Shown: positions 1 to 11,031 of the stretch, piece by piece
How positions within the stretch are numbered: the stretch's first letter is position 1
Layout: the number at the start of each line of letters is the position of its first letter
Source: Panicum virgatum
Taxonomy: Eukaryota; Streptophyta; Magnoliopsida; Poales; Poaceae
DNA length: 64,000 nucleotides
Assembly: GCF_016808335.1 (NCBI RefSeq)
Contig: NC_053146.1
Span: forward strand, 12,717,015-12,781,014
Direction: 5' to 3'
Translations under genes and position numbers: made by a program
The notes under the pieces: model-generated
What the model was told of the DNA's origin: nothing
Seen by the model: the letters and a program-made list of their open reading frames with translations, nothing else
Databases searched by the model: none

Positions 1-1001
1 GTATTCAATATGTCAAAGGCATCATAAATGAGCTAGGGGGTCGACTTATATAGAGTGGAGAAGCTCCCCTAGCCGTTGGAAACAAACTGCCCAGAAAGTC
101 GTAGCCACCGGATAGACCGATGGTGTAGCACCGGTGCATCCGGTCACTCTAAGTCCAAATAGTAGCCGTTGACAATCTGACACTGCGGCAGTCTGACAAT
201 ATTGCACCGGTGCATGATTTGGTGAGGCACCGGTGTAACCGGTGCTGAAGAAGTTCCTACACTGGCCACTGCAAAGCCTCTGATCAATGCACGGGTGAAT
301 GCACCGGTGGTCCAAATTTGTGGCACCGGTGTAACCAGTGAAGAAGAAAATGCTCGGACCTTAAATACATGCTCTCTGAGTGATGACTATGTGTATAGAC
401 CGGTGCAAGGTCAAAGGGCACCGGTGTATCCGGTGACACTACGTTTTTCTTCACCCTAGCCCTGCTACACTGTCCAGATGCACCTGAGGCATGGCACCGG
501 TGTAACCGGTTGCCGTCGGATGGACCAGTTCATGGGCACCGGTGTATCCGGTGCAACTATTTCTCTCTGTTTTTCAGCTGAGTTGATTTGGAGTTGATTC
601 TAACTTCGAGCTTTAGTTTTCCAAGTGTTTTGTTGAGTTCTTTTGAGCTGTCTTGGACTGAATTGAGCAAGTGTGCATCGTTTCTAAGGCCAAATCAATT
701 TGAGTCAAGCTACTAACCCGAGAACCCCTCTTAGTAGTACGATCACTAACTTAAATTTATAAAACTCAAACTAAATCAAGTGTCCTTCATCTCCTTGTGA
801 CACTTGAATCTAGAATGGTCCTTATTCTTGGAAATTGAGTCTGTGAATCGATTGCTCATGAATTTTGAGGGGTCTCCTTTCACATTTCATATGAGACTTA
901 ACTCGCAAAGATTATTTCCTTCAAAACACACGTTAGTCGCATACAGTTGTCATTAATCACCAAAACTTACCGATTGCATCTACGGGCCTAGATGCGCTTC
1001 A
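1..1001 (-). mobile_element. LTR fragment of a retrotransposon (minus strand, runs off the window)
   Basis: Read on the minus strand, the segment starts TGAAGCGCATCTAGGCCC at 1001. It continues through motifs (TTTTGGTGATTAATGAC, ACACACGTTAGTC in reverse) that I recognise from the start of a common grass LTR family, probably Copia/SIRE-like. The far end (positions about 125-560) contains roughly eight copies of a CACCGGTGTAACCGGTG-type motif with variable spacing. No internal coding domain is visible and the other end lies outside the window. Family assignment is from memory of LTR termini and is tentative. That it is non-genic repeat DNA is much firmer. Confidence 0.5.
125..560. repeat. Dispersed ACCGGT palindrome cluster
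   Basis: Short palindromic units of the form CACCGGTG(TAA/CAT)CCGGTG occur at about 131, 206, 231, 300, 325, 420, 495 and 537. They are not a strict tandem array: 40-110 bases of unrelated sequence separate them. Similar CCGG-core motifs recur in other, unrelated LTR elements of this window. Confidence 0.8.
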
Positions 1002-1894
1002 CCAGCATGCTAAAGAGCATAGCAACTGCTGCTACAAGAGGAAATATTGATTCTGAGAAGCAGCATGTATGCTGATTGCTTTGGCGATCCACATGCTGCA
1101 CGTACATGGAGGGTGATGATGATGAAGACAGGCATTGGTCGAGTCAAGGAGGAAGGCGATGACAATTTCAAGTAGACTTCCCATGCTGCGGGAGCACGAA
1201 AGACTTGAAGGTTTCAAAGCTTTGCGGAGGCCGGACACACTTCGACATTGAAGATGGCAGATTTGCCGATTTGGGTCCCAAAATCGGTGCCGCGTCCGGT
1301 GTAGCCGGATGGCGGTGATGGAGGGCACGTGACGCCATCGCGAAGCTTGCGTTGAGACGAAGCAGAGTCGTGAAGGTGGCGTATCTATGCGGTGGCCTGA
1401 TAAAAAGATAGATGGTTTTACCCCTAAGGGGAATTTTAGGGCGGCCTGGTAAAAAATTGGATGGTTTTCCCCCTAAAATATATTTAATTTTTATGCTTCA
1501 TGTAAGCGAACAGAGTGATTGAAAGATAAGTGATTTGTCATCTTCATGCCCAGCTGAGAGCTGGCAACTGATTACCATAGGCATGATGGTGTGATGCTGC
1601 TTTTAGTCAGTCAACGATACATCTTCAGTGTCGTCAGTTAAATGCATGGCAGTCTTCAGTGTCATCAGTTAAATGCATGGCAGCCTTCAGTTTCGTCAGT
1701 CATTCAGAAAAACAGAGCAAGCCAAAAGCATCGACGGATGTTGTTCGTTGCATATCCAACGGCTTCCATCAAAAGGGCTATGAATAAGCGGCTAATGCAT
1801 TCTCTTTTCAGAGTTTAAACAGTATTTTTCAGATTTGCTGGCCACTCATGCCAAGGGCCCGCTAAAGCATGTGTCTCACATTGTTACTGACTGA
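1002..1894. other. Intergenic, no supportable gene
   Basis: No reading frame here resembles a known protein. The stretch contains one short tandem repeat (1622-1707) and two related sentences around 1387-1485, each with a GGTTTT(A/C)CCCCTAA core. These look like degraded repeat DNA. Confidence 0.6.
1622..1707. repeat. 31-bp tandem repeat, 2.8 copies
   Basis: Unit 1 (1622-1652) and unit 2 (1653-1683) are 31 bases each and differ at one position. A third, partial and diverged copy runs 1684-1707. The unit contains TTCAGTGTCGTCAGTTAAAT. No coding context. Confidence 0.85.
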
Positions 1895-2159
1895 GGTCTT
1901 GTTTAGTTGCAAAATTCAAAATTTCAAATCCATCACATCGAAAGGGAATCTTACGTGTATGGAGTATTAAATCTAGATGAAATAAAAAACAAATTGCATA
2001 GTTTGCTTGTAAATTAGGAGACGAATCTAATGAGCCTAATTAGGCTATAATTAGACACTAAATTGCTACAGTAATTCCTACAATACACATGCTCTAATGA
2101 TGGATTAATACACATGCTCTACAATACACATGCTACAGTATTCCTACAATACACATGCT
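1895..2159. mobile_element. Tourist-like (PIF/Harbinger) MITE remnant
   Basis: The segment begins GGTCTTGTTTAGTTGC, close to Tourist-type termini. It contains the internal signature GACGAATCTAATGAGCC ... GCTACAGTAA ... CTAATGATGGATTAAT typical of a very common grass element. The right half, which should be an inverted copy, is missing. In its place ACAATACACATGCT occurs three times (2080-2093, 2121-2134, 2146-2159), pointing to a replication-slippage or repair scar at the junction with the Tat element. Superfamily assignment is inference from termini. Confidence 0.5.
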
Positions 2160-2162
2160 CGG

Positions 2163-3850
2163 CGGAGGCTCGGGCTTCAGCGGACAATGCCCTCGTCACA
2201 ACCAACAGCCCCGGCACCAACAACCACGAAGACAACAACGAAGACACCTCGATCGACGACCTCGCTGATGGGGAGTTCGAGGTGGAGCTCCTCGACATGG
2301 GTGTCCAGCGAACACATCCAAGCCATGCGAAGAATCGATGTGCGCTTCGCAGAGCGCTTGCGCCATGCTCGGTAGGCAGCAACCCAGCCCGGTCCATCGA
2401 CCGCAGCAGTTATGACTAGATCGAAGCTCAAACAATGGGAACTCACCGCAGAAGAGGTGGAAGAGCAACTCAACAGGCTCAAGGAGGAAGAGCTTTGCTG
2501 CAAGGCTATGCGGCAACAAATCCGCGAGCGCATGGTGATGCTACAACAAGATCAAGCCCCTCGCCCAGAGCCAGCGCCAGTGCCGTGCGCACCTCAACCT
2601 GTAAGGCTTCGCCCAAGACCCATCATCATCGAGGAAGAAATGTACTTCGATGAAGAAGAAGGCGAATACAGAATGATGCAGCAGGAGTATCGGTAGCACC
2701 GAGGAGGCCTTGGCAACCCTCTTTCGGTGGAATTCGAAGAGCTCTAGTGGCTGCCACGCTTCAACCCGGTCATCCTCCCACAATTTGATGGAGACTCCGA
2801 CCCAAGAGAATTCCTCCTCAAGTACGAAGTGACAGTCGAAGCAACAGGAGGAGGCAGAGCCTGCAAGGTCAAAGCCCTCATTCTCTCCCTGAGGGGCCTC
2901 GCACAACACTAGTACTCGAACCTTCCAAACGGGCACATCCGTGCTTGGGACCAGCTACGAGCAGAGCTGACCGCTGCATTTCGGTCGCCAAAGCCTGACG
3001 AAATCAATTCATGCGACTTCCACAATCTGAAGCAAGGAGGCTCCACCTTACAAGAGTACCTACGCCGCCTCGTCAGGCTTCTTGCAAGGGCTCCAGACGT
3101 GGCAAAGAAAACCATCATCAATGGCGCAGTTGCGGGACTAAGCCTCAGCCCGTGCGGAGAGTACCTTGAGTGCCACAAACCGAAGACCATCGACAGGATC
3201 TTCGAGATACTGCAAGAATATTGCATCTCGGACAAGGGTAAGCGGCGAAGACTCGAAGAGATGAACGAGCAGTGAGCGCATAACCGCGACCGAGCGAGGC
3301 CACACCAGGCCGAGCAAGCGAAGACCCCGAAGGATGTGAATATGGTCTCCGGAGATGAAGCGCGCGACTCCCGGCCTCAAAACAACAGAGGAGGGAGGAA
3401 CGACCGAAGCAACACCAACCGCGGCTGCGGAGATAACACCGGCCGAAGGAAGTCCCGTACTGCTGCATTCATGGCAGAGACAAGGGGCATTGGACGAGTG
3501 ATTGCCCCCTTGTTAAGGAGAAGAAAGAAGAATTCGATCGAAGCACCAACACCTAGCCGCCGAAGCCCGTCAATTATACCACCCACAACAACCAACCGCG
3601 AGGCTAGCCCCCACCTACCCAGTGGCAGCTTTCGCAACAAACTCACTGGACTTCGGTGTTCCCCACACTCTCCCCATCCTTCCCAACCTTCCACTACAAT
3701 CCCACATACACACCTCCAGCCCTACCAGCTCCTTCGGCACCCCACTCCCGCAAACCCCCACCACTTCGGCGCCATAGCAAGCGTGGTGGCAACCTCCCAT
3801 AGCACAAGCCCCCGCTAGCAAAGCTGGAGCCAGGCCAAGTCCCAGAAAGA
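2163..3850 (+). pseudogene. gag: Tat-A gag (degenerate)
   Basis: Structural Gag polyprotein. An N-terminal acidic/Gln-rich region with coiled-coil character (2412-2696) is followed by a retrotransposon Gag core from about 2750. The core has LPQFDGDSDPREFLLKYE, then WDQLRAELTAAF and LQEYLRRLVRLL. A zinc knuckle, CCIHGRDKGHWTSDC at about 3461-3505, lies in a different frame and has the pattern C-x2-H-x5-H-x4-C. At least four in-frame stops (about 2694, 2745, 2910 and 3273) and one frameshift before the knuckle make it non-functional. The identity rests on the Gag core and knuckle in the right order ahead of protease and RT. Confidence 0.8.
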
Positions 3851-3859
3851 GCTAGAGGC

Positions 3860-6484
3860 ATGGTAAATGTCATCAACGCCATCTCCGGTGGGTCAAACGA
3901 GCCTGTACACGAGACAAAGATGCAAAGGAAAGAATACCTCCGCACAGTCTCACATGTGTGCGAAGGCAAGCACTTCCGCACTCCTTGGTCCCATGTCCCA
4001 ATCACATTCTCTGAAGCTGACCTCAGGCTTCAACACTACCCACACAATGACCCCCTCGTCATCCATGCCAACATCGACAAGAATTCCGTGCACTTCGCCG
4101 GAAACAACATGGGCCGGATCCTCGTCGACAACGACAGCTCCACAGATATTATCACTTGGCAGTACTTCGTCAAGATGGGGTTGACAAAACAAAATTTTTA
4201 CAAATCTCAGTACCCCTCATTGGTTTCGGAGGGAAGAAAATTGAGGCCCTTGAAAAAGTCGAACTGAACGTGACCTTCGGTGAAGGTAACAGCTAGAGGA
4301 CGGAGCTCATAACCTTCGCCATGGTAGACATTACCTACCCATACAATGCCATCTTTGGTCGTAACACCATCATCAAGTTCGCGGAAGTCATCCACCAAGC
4401 ATACCTCTGCATGAAGATGCCAATTGCTGGAGGAGTCATCACGATCCTCGGCAACCAGGACGTGGCAAGGAGGTGCAAAGACAATGCAACTTGTGCAACA
4501 AAAAATGTGCATGCAATTGAAGCAGCAGATGTCGAAGAAGAAGAAGAGGAGGGGCTGAAGCCCTCCAAGTTCGACCAAGCACAAAGGGCAGAGAGGGTCA
4601 CACTGGGCGAACACACGAAGAAAGTACCGCTCTGCGAAGACATCCCCGATCGTACAGTAACCATCGGCAAGGGGCTCGATGAAGCCGAGGAGGCCAGACT
4701 AATCTAGTTCTTGAGGAACAATCAGGACATTTTCGCATGGTCATCTTCGGACCTGCGAGGGGTCAGTAGAGAAATCATAGAGCACTCCCTATGGGTGGAC
4801 CCGAAGGTCAAGTCATGAAAGCAATGCTTTCAGATAATGTCCGAGAACAGAAAGAAGGCAGCTCAAGGCGAAGTCCAGAAACTGCTTGATGCAGGTGTCA
4901 TTCGAGAAGTACAATACCCTGAGTGGCTGGCTAACGTGGTCATGGTCCCGAAGAAAAATGGTAGTTGGAGGATGTGCATCGACTTCACGACCCTCAACAA
5001 GTTCCGCTCGAAGGATGAATACCCCCTACCTCGCATTAACACTCTGGTGGACGCAACAGCGGGTTCAGAGATGTTGAGCATGCTCGATTGCTTTTCGGGT
5101 TACCACCAGATCTTTATGAAAAAATTTGATGAAGAGAAGACTAGTTTCATAACACCCTTCGACACATATTGTTATGTCAGAATGCCAGAAGGGATTGGCA
5201 ACGCGGGATGCACTTCTAACAGAACCATCGGGGCAGTTCTTGGGACTCAGCTGGACAGAAACATTTCAGCGTACGTCAACGACGTCGTCGTGCAGAGTAA
5301 GAAGCGCGAAGATCACATCTCAGACCTCTGCGAGACCTTTGCCAACCTACGGAAACATGGACTCAAAATGAACCCGGAGAAATGTGTCTTTGGTGTAAGG
5401 CAAGGGAAGCTGCTGGGATGCATGATCACAGAAAGGGGCATCGAGGCTAACCCCGTAAAAATCGAAGCCATAAGAAGAATGGAGCCGCCAATGATGAAGA
5501 GGGGGGTCCAGAAGTTGACAGGCCGGCTGGCTTCACTGAACAGATTTATCTCACGATCAGCAGAGAAGTCGCTCCCTTTCTTCAAGGTACTCAAGGGTTC
5601 CAAAAATTTCCAATGGGGACCAGAATAGGATAAGGCTTTCGAAGACCTCAAGAGACATCTGGAGAACCAAGCAGTCATGACAAGCCCTGCGGTGAGTGCA
5701 GCACTGATGGAAGAAAGGGTGGCCAAGGGGACACCGAAGCAGTTCCCAATTTACTTCGTATTCGAAGCCCTTAGCAGATCAAAGCTACTGTACTCGGAGA
5801 TGGAGAAGATGGCATATGCAGTTGTCATGGCGGCCCAAAAATTACGACATTATTTTTAGAGCTTCAAGATCAAAGTCCCGACCTCTTATCCCCTTTGGGA
5901 CATGCATGAAAACAAGGAGGCCTCCGGAAGAATTGGGAAATGGGCAACCCAATTGGCAGCACACACCATCGACTTCGTCCCGCGAAGTGCCATCAAGTCC
6001 CAAGTCCTCACAGACTTCGTGGCCGATTGGACACCAGCATCACCTTCGCAGAACCCTCTGACCATCGAAGCAATATGGCAGTTGGAATGCGACGGAGCAT
6101 ACTGCAAGAACGGCTCCGGGGCTTCGGCAGTCCTCACAACACCCTCGGACACCCAAATCAAATATGCAGCCAGGCTCAACTTCATAGGATGTACAAACAA
6201 CGTGGCTGAGTACGAAGGCCTGCTTCTAGGTCTTTGCAAGGCTCGAGCACTAGGAGTGAGGAGACTGTCCATCAGATCCAACTCGGAGCTCATTACAAAC
6301 CACATTGGCAAAACTTATCGAGCGCTCAAACATGAGCTCGCAAAGTATCTAGCAGCAATGCGAAGCATGGAAAAATACTTTTTGGGTTTCGGCGTCTGAA
6401 GCTTCCCCAGGTTGCAAAATAAGCAGGCAGATGTCTTAGCGAAGGCTGCAGCAGAAAACGACCCGCTACCTCTAGATGTGTTCT
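3860..6484 (+). pseudogene. pol: Tat-A pol, first part: protease, RT, RNase H, archaic RNase H
   Basis: The aspartic protease lies at 3860-4710 with the active-site region ILVDNDSSTDI, where the expected Gly after the catalytic Asp-x is lost. Reverse transcriptase follows at 4837-5628, recognisable by WLANVVMVPKKNGSWRMCID and LDCFSGYHQIF. Its catalytic YxDD box reads YVND (codons 5272-5283), which removes a metal-binding Asp. RNase H runs about 5629-5858 and ends in a stop. The archaic RNase H runs about 5900-6484 with LECDGAYCKNGSG and NNVAEYEGLLLGL. Reading continues exactly to 6484, where the Athila-type element is inserted, and resumes at 15354. Several stops are present, at 4266, 4705, 5626, 5857 and 6397. 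Confidence 0.88.
6480..6484. repeat. Target site duplication of the Athila-type element, left copy
   Basis: GTTCT immediately precedes the 5' LTR (TGTTGGCGG...). The identical GTTCT at 15349-15353 follows the 3' LTR (...GTGCCAACA). Confidence 0.95.
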
Positions 6485-7944
6485 TGTTGGCGGTCGATTT
6501 CAATGATTTTTACCGCCAACATTCCTTCAAATTTCATTCATTTGGAACTATATTACTATGATTTCTACTAACATTAACAAGTTCCATAAGTTTTGATGTT
6601 TATTTGAATTCAGGAGCAACTGGTGCAAAGTTGGGCCAAAATGGGGCAAGGCCGGCCGGCCTACCCCTGTCATGTCTGGCCTTGAAACTTTGTGGAGAGT
6701 TCCCTAAGCCCGAGGTAGATCCACTATAAGATGGGTTTTATACAGTTCATGAGTTAAGACCGAAAGGCCTGGACCATGTTAAGTGGAGATCAAAACCCGA
6801 GACAACTCGTAGAATCAGAGCCCAATTCAACCTAGGAAGCAATATGGGCCTGGAGAGCAACAAGTCGGTGCAATGCGAGCCTGAGCCAAGCCAAAGCCAA
6901 GCCGGCCGACCTAGGAGCGACTGGCCAGCCTCTAACTGCCGCCGTTAGAGCTACGCAACCGCTACCGACCTTCAAAAACAATCCAGAGCGTCCCTGCAAA
7001 GGCGGTGGCCACGCGGTCACATCCCCAGGCCGGCCGGCCTAGGGGAGGCCGGCCGGCCCCACTCGGCGGCCTCTGAAGCTCTACCTTGGCGTGAAAGACA
7101 AGCGTAACCGCCTTACCTGCGTGCAACTGACACTCAGCCCAGTACCGACCTCAGAGTAGTATAAATAGAGCACCATACCCCTCTTGTAACACACACCATT
7201 CCATAGAGAAGAGAGTCTCTTGTACACTTGAGTAGGAAGAGAGTGAGGTGAGTGCTCTGGTGAAAGCCGAGCTGAAAGGAGTAGACTCGAGTTCTCTTGG
7301 TCTTACTCCACTTTGTAGCCGCCTCGGAGGAATTTATCTGAGTAAGTTCCTTGTCTCAACTTCAGTTTCTCGCTAGCTTTACTTTCTGTCTTAGTTACAA
7401 GTTAAGTACTTGCTTTGATATGCGGGATCCTGAGTCTACGTAAGTAGCAAGTCCTACTTATATGAGGTTGCTTTCTATCTAAGTACACGGTAGGAGCAAG
7501 TAGGTCGAGGGCTGTGGGCGTGGTGCCCAGGCTTGGTAGTTACCTTAGGTTGTGTTCTACCCCACGGAACTGTTGTGGTAGTCGGTAGGTGGTGACAGCC
7601 CTATCCATCCTTTGTAGTCCACCATGTTCGGGTGTTTTCATAGCAGTAGTGCAGGTTGCCGTTGGACTCCCCTCTCACCCCTTTCTGAAGTCCTTCCTCT
7701 TCCAGCCACCTAAGCAGATCAAGTTAGTAGTTAGCTCGTTAGCTAGTCAGAGTAGTAAGTTATCTGGAGTTAGGCCCTCTTCCTGTATCTTCTTCTCACT
7801 GGTTGTGTCCGGCTGACGATCTTTAAGTTTGGTCAAAGCTTTACCGTTTCTTGGATTCAATATCCCAGGTGTACTCCCTGGTGAAAGCTACAATCGGTCT
7901 CTGTACGCTTGCAGAGTAATTCGTTAGGCTAAGGAGTGCCAACA
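6485..7944 (+). repeat. 5' LTR of the Athila-type element
   Basis: Begins TGTTGGCGGTCGATTTC and ends GGAGTGCCAACA. A TATA box (TATAAATA, 7160-7167) lies in a typical LTR promoter position. GGCCGGCC-type motifs occur near 6650 and 7030, with eroded versions near 6900. Compared with the 3' LTR it lacks one motif-containing stretch near 6645. Confidence 0.95.
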
Positions 7945-7951
7945 AGCTTTC

Positions 7952-7966
7952 TGGCGCCGTTGCCGG
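7952..7966 (+). promoter_or_regulatory. Primer-binding site, tRNA-Asp type
   Basis: TGGCGCCGTTGCCGG lies seven bases after the LTR end. It is complementary to the 3' end of plant tRNA-Asp(GUC), the usual primer for Athila elements. The match stops at the next base. Confidence 0.85.
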
Positions 7967-7967
7967 T

Positions 7968-8937
7968 GAATGGTAGCAACACTAGGCTTAGAGTTAATCA
8001 GTCGTATGACTTTCCATCCATCCATATGGAGTATTCTCCTAGTTATCCGGCCGTTCCATCTCGCGGGTATTTGGAACCGCCACCATCCTGCCATCCCATA
8101 CTATCTGATGGTTACGAGATCTGTCCCAGTCTCATAGCCATGGTTCGTGCAGTCTTTCTCTGGAAAGAAAGAAGAGTGTCCTTATGCTCACTTGCAAATC
8201 TTCGAAGAGAATTGCTCTCTTCTGATTATACCCGGTATGTCCCAAAACACCTTACGGTGGAAGCTATTCCCGTTCTCTCTGACGGGAGAAGCCAAATTCT
8301 AGTACAATCGGACGGCAAGGAGAGTCGGAGGAGATTGGATACAACTGAAGGATGCATTTTTCTTGTTCTTTTATCCCATCTCCAAAGTGGTTCCCCATCG
8401 GAAACAGCTCTTATCATTCGAGCAAGGAGATGAATCACTTGGAGTAGCCTGGGCTAGATTCATGCATTTAGTAGACTCCGGGCCACCACATCAGATGCCG
8501 GAGGAAATACTTATGCAACACTTCTTCTATGGCCTTAAACCGGAAAGCGCACATTTCATGAATGTAGCTTCCGAGGGATCCATCATGTACAAGACAGTGG
8601 CTGAAGTCAGAACTCTCCTAGAGAAGGTTCTGAACAGCACTGAATACACCGGTATTTATGATGATCCACCTGAGCCCTTAGAACAGCCCAGTGAGACACA
8701 ACAACTTCAAATCCTCTCAGCCACATCCTCTCCACCTCCACAATACATAGAGGAAATAACCGAACCACCAAAGTCCTTAGATCATGAGCCCTTCATCAAG
8801 GATATGCCTATGTTCGTACACGACCTCTTCACGGAGGAAGAGTATTTGGAACTCGGCAATGCGACAAGCATGCCGAAGGAACATAAGTGCATTTGCCCAA
8901 AATCTGAGGCGTTCATTCCCGAAGTTTCATCATAGAT
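7968..8937 (+). pseudogene. gag: Athila-type gag (degenerate)
   Basis: Gag region. The N-terminal part, up to about 8355, is frameshifted; it contains the equivalent of a KFWYNR-type segment at about 8283-8340. The clearer C-terminal part (8363-8935, 190 codons) has the Athila Gag features ARFMHLVDSGPPHQMPEEIL and MQHFFYGLKPESAHFMNVAS. It ends at a TAG and the same frame continues into protease. No zinc knuckle is visible, as is usual for this lineage. It is not translatable as one protein. Confidence 0.75.
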
Positions 8938-9575
8938 AGAGGGTCTTTCGGCGATTATAAGAAAGGAATGGATAGATGAAGCCGAGGCCAATAGTAGTGT
9001 CGTTCAGATCTACTGTAATCCTAGAGTGCTCCTCTGCACTATTGGGGACGCTGAACCACAAGAAACCTTTTACGACCCGAAGGTCGGGGTGAACGTGATG
9101 TCCAAAACATTGGCAGATCACATTTCATCTGAGCCCCTAACCTCTTCTCGTAAGCACCTGACGTGGATCGACGGCCAGATCGTGGAAAGTCAGGGAATTC
9201 ACCATGCTATGTCCCTAAAGATGGGACATAACAAGGTTTTTCTGGACTTCCACATCTTCGATATCCCGGAGGGTGAGGAGTTCATCTTGATTGGTCTGCC
9301 AATAGAGCCCCTTGTCAACCCGAATGGAGAGCCAGCTACGCTCGAGGTTAAGGTTGGCAAAGAGAAAGTCCCGATCAGCCTAGTTCGCTCATGCAACACC
9401 ATTGCTGAGGCTAGGCCGGAGCAAGACCCATTGGAGGATGCGGTGAATATCAGCCAAGAAGCGCTAACTCAGCCCATTCTTGAAGAAGATGTCTCACACT
9501 TCGCCCAGGAGACAGATCCGGCTGGCAAAGTAAGCTTGACAAAGAGGAGATTCTGCAACCTCCTCTACCTGAGCT
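8938..9575 (+). pseudogene. pro: Athila-type protease region
   Basis: In the same frame as the C-terminal gag part. The segment contains VGVNVMSKTLADHI and ILIGLPIEPLVNPNGE, which fit the retropepsin core and flap region of Athila elements. The catalytic D-x-G is not intact (DPKVG at the expected place). A frameshift at about 9535 separates it from the RT frame. Confidence 0.65.
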
Positions 9576-10990
9576 GAAACCGCTGCCTCCTGGTATGAAG
9601 TATGCATTCCTCCACGACAACAGAGCTACGCCAGTTGTCATCAGCGACAAGCTGACAGAGAGTGAATCTCGGCAGCTCGTTGTAGTCTTAGAGAAGTATC
9701 GGTCCGTCATAGGATAGTCTCTCCAATACTTGAAGGGGATCAGCCCCAATCTTTGCACTCATCACATTCCAATGGAGCCGGAACATAAGCCGTCATGAGA
9801 ACATCAATGGCGACTTAGTGATGTGATGAGGGAGGTAGTCAAGAAAGAGGTACTCAAGCTGCTGCACGCGGGCATCATATACCCCGTGCAAGATAGCGAG
9901 TGGGTCAGTCCAGTCCAAGTGGTCCCGAAGAAGGGAGGTATGACGGTAGTCCGAAATGAGAGGAATGAGCTCATAACTCAACGAACGGTGACCGGATGGA
10001 GAATGTGCATCGATTAACGGATGCTCAACAAGGCAACCCGGAAAGATCACTTCCCTCTTCCCTTCATCGACGAGATGCTTGAACGGTTGGCAAAGCAATC
10101 GTACTTTTGTTACCTCGATGACCAGAGCAAGACTACCTTCACCTGCCCCTACGGTACGTTCGCCTATCGGCGAATGTCTTTTGGTCTATGCAATGCACCA
10201 GCGTCATTTCAAAGGTGCATGATGGCAATCTTCTCAGACTTAATTGAGCACATCATGGAAGTATTCATGGACGACTTTTCTGTCTATGGCAAAGACTTTG
10301 TTCAATGCCTTGAGAACTTGGAAAAGGTTCTCAAGAGGTGCCAAGAGACACACCTAGTTCTTAACTGCGTAAAGTGTCACTTTATGGTTAGAGAAGGAAT
10401 TGTTCTCGGACATAGAGTGTCTGAGCGAGGGATAGAAGTGGATCGGGCGAAAATCGATGTTATCGAACAATTGCCACCCCCGACTAATGTCAAGGGAGTC
10501 AGGAGTTTCTTAGGTCATGCTGATTTCTACAGGAGGTTCATTAAGGACTTCTCCCGTATAGCCAGACCCTTGACCAACCTGCTGGCAAAGGATGCCCCGT
10601 TCAACTTTGACGAGAAATGCCTCGTAGCCTTTTATACCCTCAAGAAGGCACTCGTTTCCACACCCATCATTCAGCCGCCCGATTGGAAACTTCCTTTCAA
10701 GATCATGTGCGAGGCAAGCGACTATGCCGTAGGCGCAGTGCTCGGTCAATGTAGAGATAAGCAACACTATGCTATATCCTATGCAAGTAAGACATTGACC
10801 GGACCCCAACTCAACTACGCCACAATGGAAAAAGAACTCCTGGCGGTAGTATTCACCATGGACAAGTTCAGGTCCTACTTGGTCAGTGCTAAGGTGATTG
10901 TGTATACAGATCATGCAGCACTAAAGTATCTTCTAACCAAGAAGAACGCTAAGCCATGACTTATCTGTTGGATTCTGCTCCTATAAGAAT
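9576..10990 (+). pseudogene. pol: Athila-type reverse transcriptase and RNase H, with an in-frame deletion
   Basis: The RT fingers and palm begin at 9823. A stop (TAA, 10015-10017) interrupts the conserved WRMCIDYR box. After TRKDHFPLPFIDEML the sequence goes from YFCYLD straight to DQSKTTFTCPYGT at about 10117-10122. The box that normally follows the first catalytic Asp (LD-x-x-SG-x-x-QI) is missing without a frame change. The second catalytic box is present as FMDD at about 10264. RNase H follows (EASDYAVGAVLGQ, TMEKELLAVVFTMDKFRSYL) and ends in a frameshift/stop at about 10957. Confidence 0.9.
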
Positions 10991-11031
10991 TTGATCTGGA
11001 AATAAGAGACAAGAAAGGAGCAGATAATTGC

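Noticed and set aside
3336..3818. A 160-codon frame rich in Pro/His/Ser as a separate gene
   Set aside because: It lies within Tat-A gag in the wrong frame. The zinc knuckle is in another frame.
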